20,017 nucleotides of DNA, taken from Promethearchaeota archaeon (lineage in GTDB: Archaea; Asgardarchaeota; Lokiarchaeia; Sigynarchaeales; SOKP01). Positions 8,694 through 17,288 of the stretch are shown here, piece by piece. The position numbers and the translations under genes were made by a program. The DNA lies in contig JAEOTL010000213.1 of the NCBI GenBank assembly GCA_016839845.1, positions 1 through 20,017 on the forward strand, in the 5' to 3' direction. The notes under the pieces were generated by a model. That model was not told the origin of the DNA, made no database searches, and worked only from the letters and a program-made list of their open reading frames with translations. The stretch's first letter is position 1, and each line of letters opens with the position of its first letter.

Positions 8694-11600
8694 GTGTTCA
8701 ATAAAAAAATCAAAGCATCGTTTATTTTGATGAATCTTCTCATTTTATTCATTTTTGCAAATTCTTTAGTGCATCTTAAATCCGTTCAATATGTTTCTAG
8801 TAATGATAATTATTATTCTACTGAGGATAACCTTAGATTCTCAAATAGTTACAATGACCATTTAATAATTCTGTTTAATAGTAGCTCCTACAATAGTACT
8901 GTGATCTCAAGGTTTGAGTATTATGGAGGAACAATAACAGAGGAATGGAATAGTTTATTTACTACTTTTTCAGGTTTCTCAGGAATCATGCCAAGTGAGC
9001 AAAATAAAACCGTGTATCAAAATGAGTTTCCCGACGCTAACATAGAGAATAACGAGATTATAATCACTCAAATGAATTACGCAGCAATTCAGACAGGTGC
9101 TTTGAACGCTACCTGGCTTCCAGATGGTTATAAAGGAGATACTAATTGTTCTATTGCCGTTTTAGATACGGGAATTGATCCATCGCATGAGTTCTTTCCA
9201 AAAGGCTATAATCCGATTGATTTTCAAGGAAATATTGTAGGGTGGGAGAATCTAATCAATACAGATCCTGTTTCTGATGATAATGGCCATGGAACATTTA
9301 TATCATCAATTATTTCTGGCACAGGACCCAACACTTATAGTCCTGATCAGTACATTACTGTAAAAATTAAACATAATTACTCCCATATTGCACTCTTTGA
9401 CGAATTTTCACCTTCTAAAAATTATGGCGTGAAGCTCACCTCGTTTAATGCTTCTCAGTTAAATTCTTTTATAATAATTAACTCGACTTGGGATTGGGAA
9501 GTAGAAGGAATAGATAACTTCTGGATTGAATTATTTTACAATAATACAGTGGTTGCATCATCGAATAACCTAAATACCAATCAGAATTATCAAATCAATT
9601 ATACTCTACCTCTTGATAACCTCGGTATCTATGATATATATGTAAAGTACCATAAACAGCTTCAAACGAAACCAGTATTCTTTCTTAATGCTTCTTGGCA
9701 ATATATTCCTGAACATTATGTTACAGATTATGCACCTTTTACGGGGTTAGCAAACGCAACCAAATTAGTGGGCTATAAAATTCTAAACCAATCAGGAATC
9801 GGCCAATCTTCAAATATCATTTCAGCTTTAGCAAATGTTCTGGCTAATAGGATTAATTATCAGATAGTAAGTGTTTGTTTAAGCGTAGGAACTGTAGGAA
9901 TGGATGTAAATGCTATAAATAGAGCTATAGATGAAGTGATCGAAAATGGTGTGGTTGTTGTAATCGCAGCAGGAAATTATGGAATAGAAAGCTCTGACTC
10001 GTTAAATAAACTGGCGATAAATAAAAAAGCAATTATTGTAGGGGCAATAAATGATAAAGATCAAGTGACTTCTTATAGCAGTATGGGCAAAAGCATCAAT
10101 AGTGTTCTTAAACCAGATATTCTTGCTCCTGGGGGGAGTAAATTGGCCGGTTCTCGTATGGTAACAGCTGCGGGTCCAGCTTCTGAAGGAATGACTCCGA
10201 ATTTTGGCACATCCATTGCTACGGCGATTGTTTCAGCTACAATTAATCTAATTATTGAGGCAAAATGGGGTGATTGGGACCAGTGGAATAGCTTGAATGT
10301 TACTCAGTTGACGAAAGTAATTAAATCAACGTTATTGATGACTGCTTCAGAGACAAACCTTGAACGAGAAGATGATCCTTCTACATCTGAGGACGAGAGT
10401 AATTATTCACCACCTATTTCCTTTGCGCCGTTAACTACTGGGATAAAGGATATCCACGAAGGATATGGAAGAATAAATATTATGCCTGCCATTGATTCTT
10501 TAACGAAATCGTTAGATGTAAATTCAGAAATAAACTATACTCTTGTTAGTTCTCAAGATAACCCATTAGGTACTCATGTTTTTGCTCGACGGATTGAAAT
10601 GATAGAGGATAAGCAATATTTATTTAACTTAACTATTGAGGACACAGATGCCGATTTTGATATGTACCTCTTCTCAAATGAATCAACTCAATATGGGGAG
10701 CCAATATTACTCGAATCCTCTAGGAAATGGTATGGGGATTTCAATTCCTTCTATTTTACACCTAAAGGAAATCAGACTACGGGAATTATCGTCGTTAAAG
10801 CAATTGAGGGTTCCAGTCAATTTACTCTAAATATATCAGAAGTTCAAAATTCTTATGAACCAATACTAAAAGTCCCTGAGCTTACTTATTTTAGGGGTAC
10901 AAAGAATACTACAATAATGGGACTTCAAGAATTTTCTGGTAATAATCCTAGAAAAAATTACAGCATTGATAGATACAGATTCTATATAGAATATTTTGAT
11001 AATGATACTGCTAATGTCCCTCCTCAAGAAGTTTATGTATCAATTTGGGAGACCTCCAAAAATTATACTCTTACACAATTTTTCCCACCTGATAGTAATT
11101 ACACAGACGGGGCTTTGTTTGTGAGTGAATATATACAATTTTCTACTCCCGGTTTTTATCAATATCAGTTTATGGCAAGCGATGGAAAATTTGTCACTAA
11201 ATATCCTACAATAGGATTTCTAAATATTACAATTGAGTTTCCCACAGACAGTGTACAGTTCCCATATCAGCATGATTTTAATGACGGAATGGGAAATTGG
11301 TCGTATACTGGAACAGGATGGGATTTGCTCAATCAATCCAATGACCACGATAATCGATCAAGAGTCCACCAAAATTCTTGGAAATCAATTTATTTTGGTA
11401 CTTACCACAACTTTCCTGATAATTATACCTACCAACCACTAAGAATTACAGTAGATCCCTATCCAAATGGCACTTTGATAAGCCCTCTCTACAATCTAAC
11501 GGGATTAAATCCTAATAAAACCCAACCTGTTGCACGGTTTGGTTTGAGAGTTAGTATTAATTCAGGAGATTTCATCACCTTGCAAGTGAATTTAAACTGG

Positions 11601-13526
11601 ACTGGTTGGGACACGATTAGAACATATACAAATCAAGAACAAGATTGGTTTATGGAAGAAATAAACATGACAGATTATATAGGAAATTTTTTACAATTTA
11701 GATTTGAGAGCACCTTGGATGACGCCTTTGATCCAGTAAACTATAAAGGATTTATTCTAGACTATTTCTCTATTGAAAATTATACTAATGATCATGCTCC
11801 TTTATTTGGATTCGATTTGAATAAAAACATTCCAATTACTCAAGAATCACAATACTATCGATATTTATTCTCATTAGATTATTTTGATGTAGATAATAAT
11901 TATCCCGATTATGTTTACTTGGAAATGGATAACAGTAATTATACAATGTATAACCTGTATGGTGATTGGAATTCCAGTTCTAATACATTAGGAGATTTTG
12001 GAATACTATTTACAGTATCCTTACTTCTTGATGATATAACAAATCAAACTTTTCGGTTCCATCTCTCAGATGGTAAATTTTTAATAACTACTCAATGGTA
12101 TAACGATAATAATACACTCTTTGAAATGGGTGATCCTATACCTCTGGAATTTAATGTATATCGAGATGAAAAATTTATTGGATATCATTTTTCAAATAAA
12201 AATTTATCAGATTACTATGTAACAGGCGATCCTACACCAAAAGAGTCAACTCCTTGGTTAGGTGGAGATAATACTTGGCACCCTTATTCACGTTTAGGGC
12301 AGAATATGATTTATGGGGGCATAGGTCAGAGTTTTGGTGGAACAGCTCAAGGATATGGGGCAAATTGGGATTCAAACTTAATTACTCGGTCTTTAAGATT
12401 AGGAGATGAATATAGCATATTTCTTGTATTTGATTATGAAATTTCCTTACAAAATGAATTCTTTCAGCCTGAAGATGAGAGAGATATATGTACAGTTTCA
12501 ATATCAGATGATAATGGTGAAAGTTGGGAAGTGCTTAGGGAGTATACCTTTGAAAGTGAGGAACTTTCAGGAAGTGAGAGAATTGACATTTCTCAATATT
12601 CTAATGATGATGTTATGATCATGTTTACATTAAATTCCAATAATATTGTATTAGGTATAGGATATGGATGGTTATTACATAATGTCTACATTGGTTATGA
12701 TAAAACAACAGATTTCATAGCACCAGAAGTTAAGATTCTTAATCCTATTAATGAAACTACAATAAGTTCTGCAACTACAATTACAGTTAACCTATCTGAC
12801 AACGAGGGAGTAGATATGTCAAGAATATATATCTTTCTAAATGGTCAAAGTGTTGATAGGACAAAATTAATCTACAATAGCACTACAAATATCATGGAAT
12901 TCAGATGGAATACAAAGGTTTATAATGATGGATATTATGAAGTGAGAGTCGTTGCTTATGATAATGCTGGAAATTACGGGGAGAGCAAAATCACCATTAG
13001 AATTAACAATATGAAATGGTGGAGTATGTGGTGGCCATATATTTTACTTATATTAATTGTAATAGTTCTAAGTGTCTCGATATATGCATATATAGAGAAA
13101 AAAGGGAAGATTTTGGTTGGAAAATCAAGAGAACTTCGAGCAGAAAAAATAAGATTGGGTGACCTTGAAAAAAATCAAATTATTAAAAAAATTGAGAGTG
13201 TCGATCCCACAGAAGAACAGACAAGACCTTTAACGTTACATTGTAAATATTGCAGGTCTTGGTTTTCAGCAAAAAAATTTGACATTATGTGTCCGAAATG
13301 TGGACATGACCAAATTTATGTAGCTTACAATTGCACAAATTGTGGAAAGTGGTTCTTTAAAGATGAACCAAAGAACACTTACTATTGTAAAACTAAAGCC
13401 TGTCAAGGTGTTAGATTAATCAGAAGAGAAAAAGAAGAAATTGAGAATATATTAGCCCAAAAAAGGAAAATTTTAAGGAAATTTGAAATAAAAAGAAAAA
13501 AGTATAGTATATTAGATGAATCATAG
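8694..13526 (+). CDS. Membrane-anchored subtilisin-family (S8) serine protease with cytosolic zinc-ribbon tail
   Basis: This 1610-residue surface protease has a signal/anchor helix at about 8-27 and an I9-like propeptide at about 53-130. The S8 catalytic domain shows Asp158 (VLDTGID), His199 (NGHGT), oxyanion Asn428 (AAGN) and Ser507 (FGTSIATA), so the triad is complete. About 130 extra residues (roughly 212-343) of beta-rich sequence sit between His199 and the ATKLVGYKIL strand. After the catalytic domain come a PPC-like domain (about 616-716), a beta module (757-845), a MAM-like jelly roll (856-1033), a second copy of both (1056-1140 and 1181-1337) and an Ig-like domain (1343-1438). A TM helix at 1441-1467 is followed by a charged linker and two zinc ribbons, C1517/C1520-C1533/C1536 and C1547/C1550-C1565/C1570, then a basic helix. 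The predicted topology puts the protease outside and the zinc ribbons in the cytosol. It lies 13 bp after the ectodomain gene. Confidence 0.92.
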   Translation: MFNKKIKASFILMNLLILFIFANSLVHLKSVQYVSSNDNYYSTEDNLRFSNSYNDHLIILFNSSSYNSTVISRFEYYGGTITEEWNSLFTTFSGFSGIMPSEQNKTVYQNEFPDANIENNEIIITQMNYAAIQTGALNATWLPDGYKGDTNCSIAVLDTGIDPSHEFFPKGYNPIDFQGNIVGWENLINTDPVSDDNGHGTFISSIISGTGPNTYSPDQYITVKIKHNYSHIALFDEFSPSKNYGVKLTSFNASQLNSFIIINSTWDWEVEGIDNFWIELFYNNTVVASSNNLNTNQNYQINYTLPLDNLGIYDIYVKYHKQLQTKPVFFLNASWQYIPEHYVTDYAPFTGLANATKLVGYKILNQSGIGQSSNIISALANVLANRINYQIVSVCLSVGTVGMDVNAINRAIDEVIENGVVVVIAAGNYGIESSDSLNKLAINKKAIIVGAINDKDQVTSYSSMGKSINSVLKPDILAPGGSKLAGSRMVTAAGPASEGMTPNFGTSIATAIVSATINLIIEAKWGDWDQWNSLNVTQLTKVIKSTLLMTASETNLEREDDPSTSEDESNYSPPISFAPLTTGIKDIHEGYGRINIMPAIDSLTKSLDVNSEINYTLVSSQDNPLGTHVFARRIEMIEDKQYLFNLTIEDTDADFDMYLFSNESTQYGEPILLESSRKWYGDFNSFYFTPKGNQTTGIIVVKAIEGSSQFTLNISEVQNSYEPILKVPELTYFRGTKNTTIMGLQEFSGNNPRKNYSIDRYRFYIEYFDNDTANVPPQEVYVSIWETSKNYTLTQFFPPDSNYTDGALFVSEYIQFSTPGFYQYQFMASDGKFVTKYPTIGFLNITIEFPTDSVQFPYQHDFNDGMGNWSYTGTGWDLLNQSNDHDNRSRVHQNSWKSIYFGTYHNFPDNYTYQPLRITVDPYPNGTLISPLYNLTGLNPNKTQPVARFGLRVSINSGDFITLQVNLNWTGWDTIRTYTNQEQDWFMEEINMTDYIGNFLQFRFESTLDDAFDPVNYKGFILDYFSIENYTNDHAPLFGFDLNKNIPITQESQYYRYLFSLDYFDVDNNYPDYVYLEMDNSNYTMYNLYGDWNSSSNTLGDFGILFTVSLLLDDITNQTFRFHLSDGKFLITTQWYNDNNTLFEMGDPIPLEFNVYRDEKFIGYHFSNKNLSDYYVTGDPTPKESTPWLGGDNTWHPYSRLGQNMIYGGIGQSFGGTAQGYGANWDSNLITRSLRLGDEYSIFLVFDYEISLQNEFFQPEDERDICTVSISDDNGESWEVLREYTFESEELSGSERIDISQYSNDDVMIMFTLNSNNIVLGIGYGWLLHNVYIGYDKTTDFIAPEVKILNPINETTISSATTITVNLSDNEGVDMSRIYIFLNGQSVDRTKLIYNSTTNIMEFRWNTKVYNDGYYEVRVVAYDNAGNYGESKITIRINNMKWWSMWWPYILLILIVIVLSVSIYAYIEKKGKILVGKSRELRAEKIRLGDLEKNQIIKKIESVDPTEEQTRPLTLHCKYCRSWFSAKKFDIMCPKCGHDQIYVAYNCTNCGKWFFKDEPKNTYYCKTKACQGVRLIRREKEEIENILAQKRKILRKFEIKRKKYSILDES

Positions 13527-13543
13527 ACAAAATAAGATCTATT

Positions 13544-13550
13544 AGGTGAT
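13544..13550 (+). promoter_or_regulatory. Shine-Dalgarno supporting the TTG start of permease 2
   Basis: AGGTGAT lies 6 nt before TTG at 13557. The ATG at 13549 is in another frame and stops within a few codons. The next in-frame ATG (13575) would lose only six residues, so the exact start stays slightly uncertain. Confidence 0.5.
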
Positions 13551-13556
13551 GACTCC

Positions 13557-16535
13557 TTGGATATAAAATTATTCATGCATCGATTGAAAACGCGCATTAA
13601 CCTGCAATTTTTCAAGCATTCCTTGTTAGATCTGAGACGGGATAAAACAAAAGCTGTTTTTGGTGTATCGGGGATTGCAATTTCACTATTTTTATTGACT
13701 GCAATTGGCATGTTAAACGACACTGTTAACTTTAATTTTTTATTATACATAACCTCCACAACTGGTAAAGCTGATATCATGATTACAAAGTCTATTCAGA
13801 CGGATCTTACATTTGATCCATTTTTTGATCAAGACTTAATTGATGATGAATTAGCAGATATTGATGGGGTAGATGAATTCTTCCCGCGCATAATGATGCT
13901 CGTTAAGGGTTCATCGGATAATATTAATGGGAGTGCTTCCCTTCAAATGTATGGTCTTGATTTTGATAAGGAAGCTGACAATGGGAATATTGGAGATTTG
14001 ATTATAGTGGATGAGAATGGAGAAGAAACCAACCAGATATATAATAGTAAGCCTAATACAGGCGAGTGTGTAATCTTATGGAATGTTGCCGAGATTTTAA
14101 ATGTTACAATAGGCGATTCAATTAATTTGGAATACCAGAGTTCAAATCTAGATCTAGAAGTCGTCCAGATCTGTGAACAAGATATGAAATTTTTACAATT
14201 TGAAACTTCTCTGATACTCGTTGGTTTAGGGCAAGCACAAGATTTCTTGCAGAGGACTGACCAAATTAATTTTATTGTAGGAACTATTAAAAATCCTAAA
14301 GTAGTTTATGATGCTAGCAACCTAGACAGAACCACTAGAAGATTAAGAATTCTCAGTGCCAGAATTCAAGATAGATTAGATATTAATGAATATACAATCG
14401 CGCTTCCGAAGTTAGCAGAACTTAAGGGAGGTGAATTCCTTTTAATGACTGTAGCTATAATGTTTTGGTTCATAACTATTCTTTCAATGTTAATTACAGC
14501 AATTCTAATTAATAGTATTCTCTCTACTTCAGCTGAAGAAAGAGTTCGAGAATTTGGTATTGTTCGAGTAGTTGGTGGTAGAAAAATATATCCTGTGAAA
14601 ATGGTTCTTTTTGAGGGATTATTATTGGGATTAATTGGTTCAATTTCAGGTATAATATTAGGCATTATATTCATGCAACCGATTGCTCAAGGAATGTTCC
14701 AATTGTATAATTTTAATTTTTCATTTTCTGAAGTCGATTGGGTTATTAAACCAGAAACGTTTTTAATGACATTTTCTATTGGAACTTTTGTTTCATTGGG
14801 AGTAGCTTTAATTCCAGCACTGAAAACAGCAAAAGTTGATTTGATAAAATCAATTACTCCTTTTCAGACAGAAGAGGAAGGATGGGAAATTAAAAAAGAG
14901 GGAAGTATGAATGTAAAAAGTTTTCTGATAGGAATTTCAGTCGCGATGATTGGGATGGTTGTTTTTATTCTTCTTCCCAATATATTTGTGACAGGGGACT
15001 TTATGCTTACTTCTGCTCTATTTATTGGTCTTTTAACAGCAATATTAATTGGTTTAGTCTTTGCTTCAATTGGTATAGTTCCCATTGTTCAAAGGATTTT
15101 TTTAGGTATAATTTCTCCAGCAATCAAGAAATATAGGAATATTATAGCTATATCCCTTAAGAGGTATAGAAGACGAAATACAAGTACAGTAATCATGTTT
15201 GCTATTAGTTTTTCCTTTATTTTCTTTATAACAAGTACAATGGATATGCAATCAAGGAATATGGCCGTAAGTCTGAAATTTCAATATGGTTCAGATTTAG
15301 TTTTAATAAATCAAGAACTTGTTGATGAAAATGATGCCTTAACATTAGAGATGGTTGAAGAATTGAAAGATTTACAGGGGATAGATAAAGTTGCTCTATC
15401 ACTTCATAATACTTTTGATTTTACGGCAACATTGGCTGCTGTTTTTGATGTGGGTGAGGGTGAGGTGAGCCTCGGGATCGATCCCGAAGCCTCAGAGGAA
15501 ATATTAATTGATCTATTTGAATTTTATGCTTCTCAGGAAGAGGAAAAATTTAGAACAACTGCTGGTGATTTAATGGATTTTGATATGGTTGATGCTGGCT
15601 TTATTGGCGTTAATGAAGATTTCGTTAATTTAATTGATAAAAATCTATTAATTTGGAAGAGTGCAGGGAGTAACACTCAATATTCATTTAATGAACTCTT
15701 TTCTTTTAATAATACCTGTATAATTGCGGCGTCAATAGCAAGTTTTATAGGAATTAGTGAAGTTGGACAATATATTCGCATTACTTTTTATGATCCTAAA
15801 GTTGAAAACGATCCAGGTAATGTGACATTGTTTAGAGTTGTAGGGATTTCCGGGGGTATCCCTGGATTTTTTAATTTCCGATCTAATGAACAATCTGCTT
15901 ATGGTGGGGGAATAATGGTATCTACAGATAATTATATGCGTTTAATGCACGTAGCAAATCCAGGAGAAATGAACATGATTGTTGATAAAGTATTCGTTAA
16001 TTTAATTGAAAAAACGGAATCAAATATTGAGGAGACGAAAGAAGAAATCAGCTTAATGTACCAGGATAAAGATATCGTTATAGACGACGCAATTTCGAAA
16101 ATAAGTTTCATGGAAGAAATGACACAAAGACAGAGTTTCCTCATGGAACTTATTTTATCCTTTACAATAATGATAAGTATCTTTGGTCTGATCAGTAGTA
16201 TGTATTCAATCATGCTTGAAAGAAAATTTGAAATAGGAATATTACGCTCGATGGGGATGAAAGTGCGTAATGTCAGAAATATGTTTTTAATAGAAAGTAT
16301 GATACTACTACTTGGGTCTGGGATATTAGGGACAATTATAGGATCCTACACTGGATATTTGTTAGAAACTAATATGAGTGTAATGACTGAAATGCCAGCT
16401 ATTTTTAGTCTTCCAATGGATACAATACTACGAGTATTTTTGTTATCAATTTCTATAGCGTTTATAGGGACATACCTAATATTAATACGGTTATCAAGAC
16501 AAAGCATCATGGATATATTCCGACAGACTTTTTAA
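13557..16535 (+). CDS. FtsX-like ABC transporter permease 2 (10 TM, two large extracellular domains)
   Basis: This is the second type VII permease of the operon, 992 residues, with the same plan as the first. TM helices lie at about 32-55, 292-318, 349-375, 402-422, 453-478, 482-511, 542-562, 860-884, 909-936 and 955-979, with extracellular domains at about 56-290 and 563-858. The cytoplasmic FtsX segments EERVREFGIVRVVG and ERKFEIGILRSMG are conserved. Shared stretches with permease 1, such as KRYRRRNTSTVIMFAISFSF against FRYQRRNSSTIMIFALSFSF, show common origin; the extracellular domains have diverged and the six-glycine run is absent. The start is TTG, 30 bp after the protease gene. With only one ATPase in the cluster, permeases 1 and 2 probably pair as a heterodimer, although two separate homodimers sharing the ATPase cannot be excluded. 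Its stop overlaps the stop of the opposing ITPase gene. Confidence 0.92.
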   Translation: MDIKLFMHRLKTRINLQFFKHSLLDLRRDKTKAVFGVSGIAISLFLLTAIGMLNDTVNFNFLLYITSTTGKADIMITKSIQTDLTFDPFFDQDLIDDELADIDGVDEFFPRIMMLVKGSSDNINGSASLQMYGLDFDKEADNGNIGDLIIVDENGEETNQIYNSKPNTGECVILWNVAEILNVTIGDSINLEYQSSNLDLEVVQICEQDMKFLQFETSLILVGLGQAQDFLQRTDQINFIVGTIKNPKVVYDASNLDRTTRRLRILSARIQDRLDINEYTIALPKLAELKGGEFLLMTVAIMFWFITILSMLITAILINSILSTSAEERVREFGIVRVVGGRKIYPVKMVLFEGLLLGLIGSISGIILGIIFMQPIAQGMFQLYNFNFSFSEVDWVIKPETFLMTFSIGTFVSLGVALIPALKTAKVDLIKSITPFQTEEEGWEIKKEGSMNVKSFLIGISVAMIGMVVFILLPNIFVTGDFMLTSALFIGLLTAILIGLVFASIGIVPIVQRIFLGIISPAIKKYRNIIAISLKRYRRRNTSTVIMFAISFSFIFFITSTMDMQSRNMAVSLKFQYGSDLVLINQELVDENDALTLEMVEELKDLQGIDKVALSLHNTFDFTATLAAVFDVGEGEVSLGIDPEASEEILIDLFEFYASQEEEKFRTTAGDLMDFDMVDAGFIGVNEDFVNLIDKNLLIWKSAGSNTQYSFNELFSFNNTCIIAASIASFIGISEVGQYIRITFYDPKVENDPGNVTLFRVVGISGGIPGFFNFRSNEQSAYGGGIMVSTDNYMRLMHVANPGEMNMIVDKVFVNLIEKTESNIEETKEEISLMYQDKDIVIDDAISKISFMEEMTQRQSFLMELILSFTIMISIFGLISSMYSIMLERKFEIGILRSMGMKVRNVRNMFLIESMILLLGSGILGTIIGSYTGYLLETNMSVMTEMPAIFSLPMDTILRVFLLSISIAFIGTYLILIRLSRQSIMDIFRQTF

Positions 16536-17128
16536 TCTAATTTTCCTTTTTTTTTTAAAAATTGAGTTAATTTTATAATCGCCTGACCTCTATGAGAAAT
16601 TTTATTCTTTTGGGCGGTTGAAATTTCAGCAAAAGTTTTATCTGGTATTGAATTAGGTATAAAAATAGGGTCAAATCCGAATCCCCCCTTCCCTCTGATA
16701 GTTTCAGAGACTCTACCTTCAACTTTTCCTTCAAAAAAGAAAAATTCTTTACGAGGTTTAAAATATAAGGCGATAACTGATGAAAAATGTGCTTCAGAGG
16801 ATTTGAAATCCTGAATTAATCTCAGAATCCCTTCGTTACCAATCGTTCTCAACACATATGATGAATATACTCCAGGAAAACCACGAAGAGGGTTATCCAC
16901 AAAGAATCCCGCATCTTCTATGAAAAAGGAGGAGTCTAAGTTTTCCTTTATGCTTTTTATCTTAAAAGACGCTACATCCAATAAAGTTTGTGCTTGAATC
17001 TCAGTTGTTTTAATATCCCGTTGTTCAACGTGATAAGAGGGAACTTCATTATTAAAATGTTCAGATACTTCCCGATATTTATGGATATTTCCAGTTACAA
17101 AGTAAACTGTATTTGCATGGGTGACCAT
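16532..17128 (-). CDS. rdgB: XTP/dITP diphosphatase (non-canonical purine NTP pyrophosphatase, HAM1/RdgB family)
   Basis: This cytosolic house-cleaning enzyme hydrolyses dITP, ITP and XTP to the monophosphate and pyrophosphate, keeping deaminated purines out of DNA and RNA. Family motifs are complete in 198 residues, the usual length: TGNIHK at 12-17 (substrate-binding T-x-N-x-x-K), metal/catalytic acidic residues Glu71-Asp72 in IEDAGFFVD, GFPGVYS at 83-89, GFGFDPIF at 149-156, and SHRGQA at 178-183. The start was chosen because the first beta strand follows within seven residues. It runs against the operon to its left, overlapping permease 2 by 4 bp (TTAA, 16532-16535), and diverges from the uS15 gene on its right. 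Its upstream DNA suggests a leaderless transcript. Confidence 0.95.
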   Translation of the reverse strand: MVTHANTVYFVTGNIHKYREVSEHFNNEVPSYHVEQRDIKTTEIQAQTLLDVASFKIKSIKENLDSSFFIEDAGFFVDNPLRGFPGVYSSYVLRTIGNEGILRLIQDFKSSEAHFSSVIALYFKPRKEFFFFEGKVEGRVSETIRGKGGFGFDPIFIPNSIPDKTFAEISTAQKNKISHRGQAIIKLTQFLKKKGKLD

Positions 17129-17148
17129 AATTACTATAAGTTCTTTAT

Positions 17149-17160
17149 ACTTATTTAGAT
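17149..17160 (-). promoter_or_regulatory. Candidate TATA box for the XTP/dITP diphosphatase gene
   Basis: Read on the minus strand, CTAAATAAG is centred about 26 bp upstream of the ATG at 17128. That is the spacing expected for a TATA box of a leaderless archaeal transcript, and no Shine-Dalgarno is visible before this start. Confidence 0.35.
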
Positions 17161-17204
17161 ATTCGAGTTCGATAAGGATTGACTTAGTCTAATTGTATCA
17201 CATT

Positions 17205-17219
17205 CCAAAAGTTTATTTT
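17205..17219 (+). promoter_or_regulatory. Candidate BRE/TATA promoter for uS15-eS1
   Basis: CCAAAA followed by GTTTATTTT fits an archaeal BRE and TATA box. Transcription would begin near 17240, leaving a leader of about 50 nt to the ATG at 17289. An alternative TATA-like TTTTATA at 17237-17243 would give a shorter leader. The 160-bp divergent gap thus probably holds back-to-back promoters. Confidence 0.35.
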
Positions 17220-17288
17220 CTATATTTCTTTATTTATTTTATACTAATTCTTATTAGGACTGTAGAAAAGAAGAGAAGAAAGCGAAAA

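Noticed and set aside
10636..12618. Three 64-70-residue plus-strand ORFs within the protease gene
   Set aside because: They are out-of-frame fragments of the long protease coding sequence with no independent support.
13403..13780. 125-residue minus-strand ORF across the protease/permease 2 junction
   Set aside because: It lies opposite two clearly coding genes, has no recognisable domain and no ribosome-binding site; it is a shadow frame.
541..16535. Mobile element or CRISPR origin for the accessory operon
   Set aside because: No transposase, integrase, terminal repeats, tRNA-linked att site or repeat array is visible, and base composition looks like the neighbouring housekeeping genes.
17193..17288. 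In-frame upstream start giving uS15 a 32-residue hydrophobic/basic leader
   Set aside because: Archaeal uS15 begins at MARMHSRKHG; the leader region is T-rich and holds the likely promoter, so it is probably not translated.
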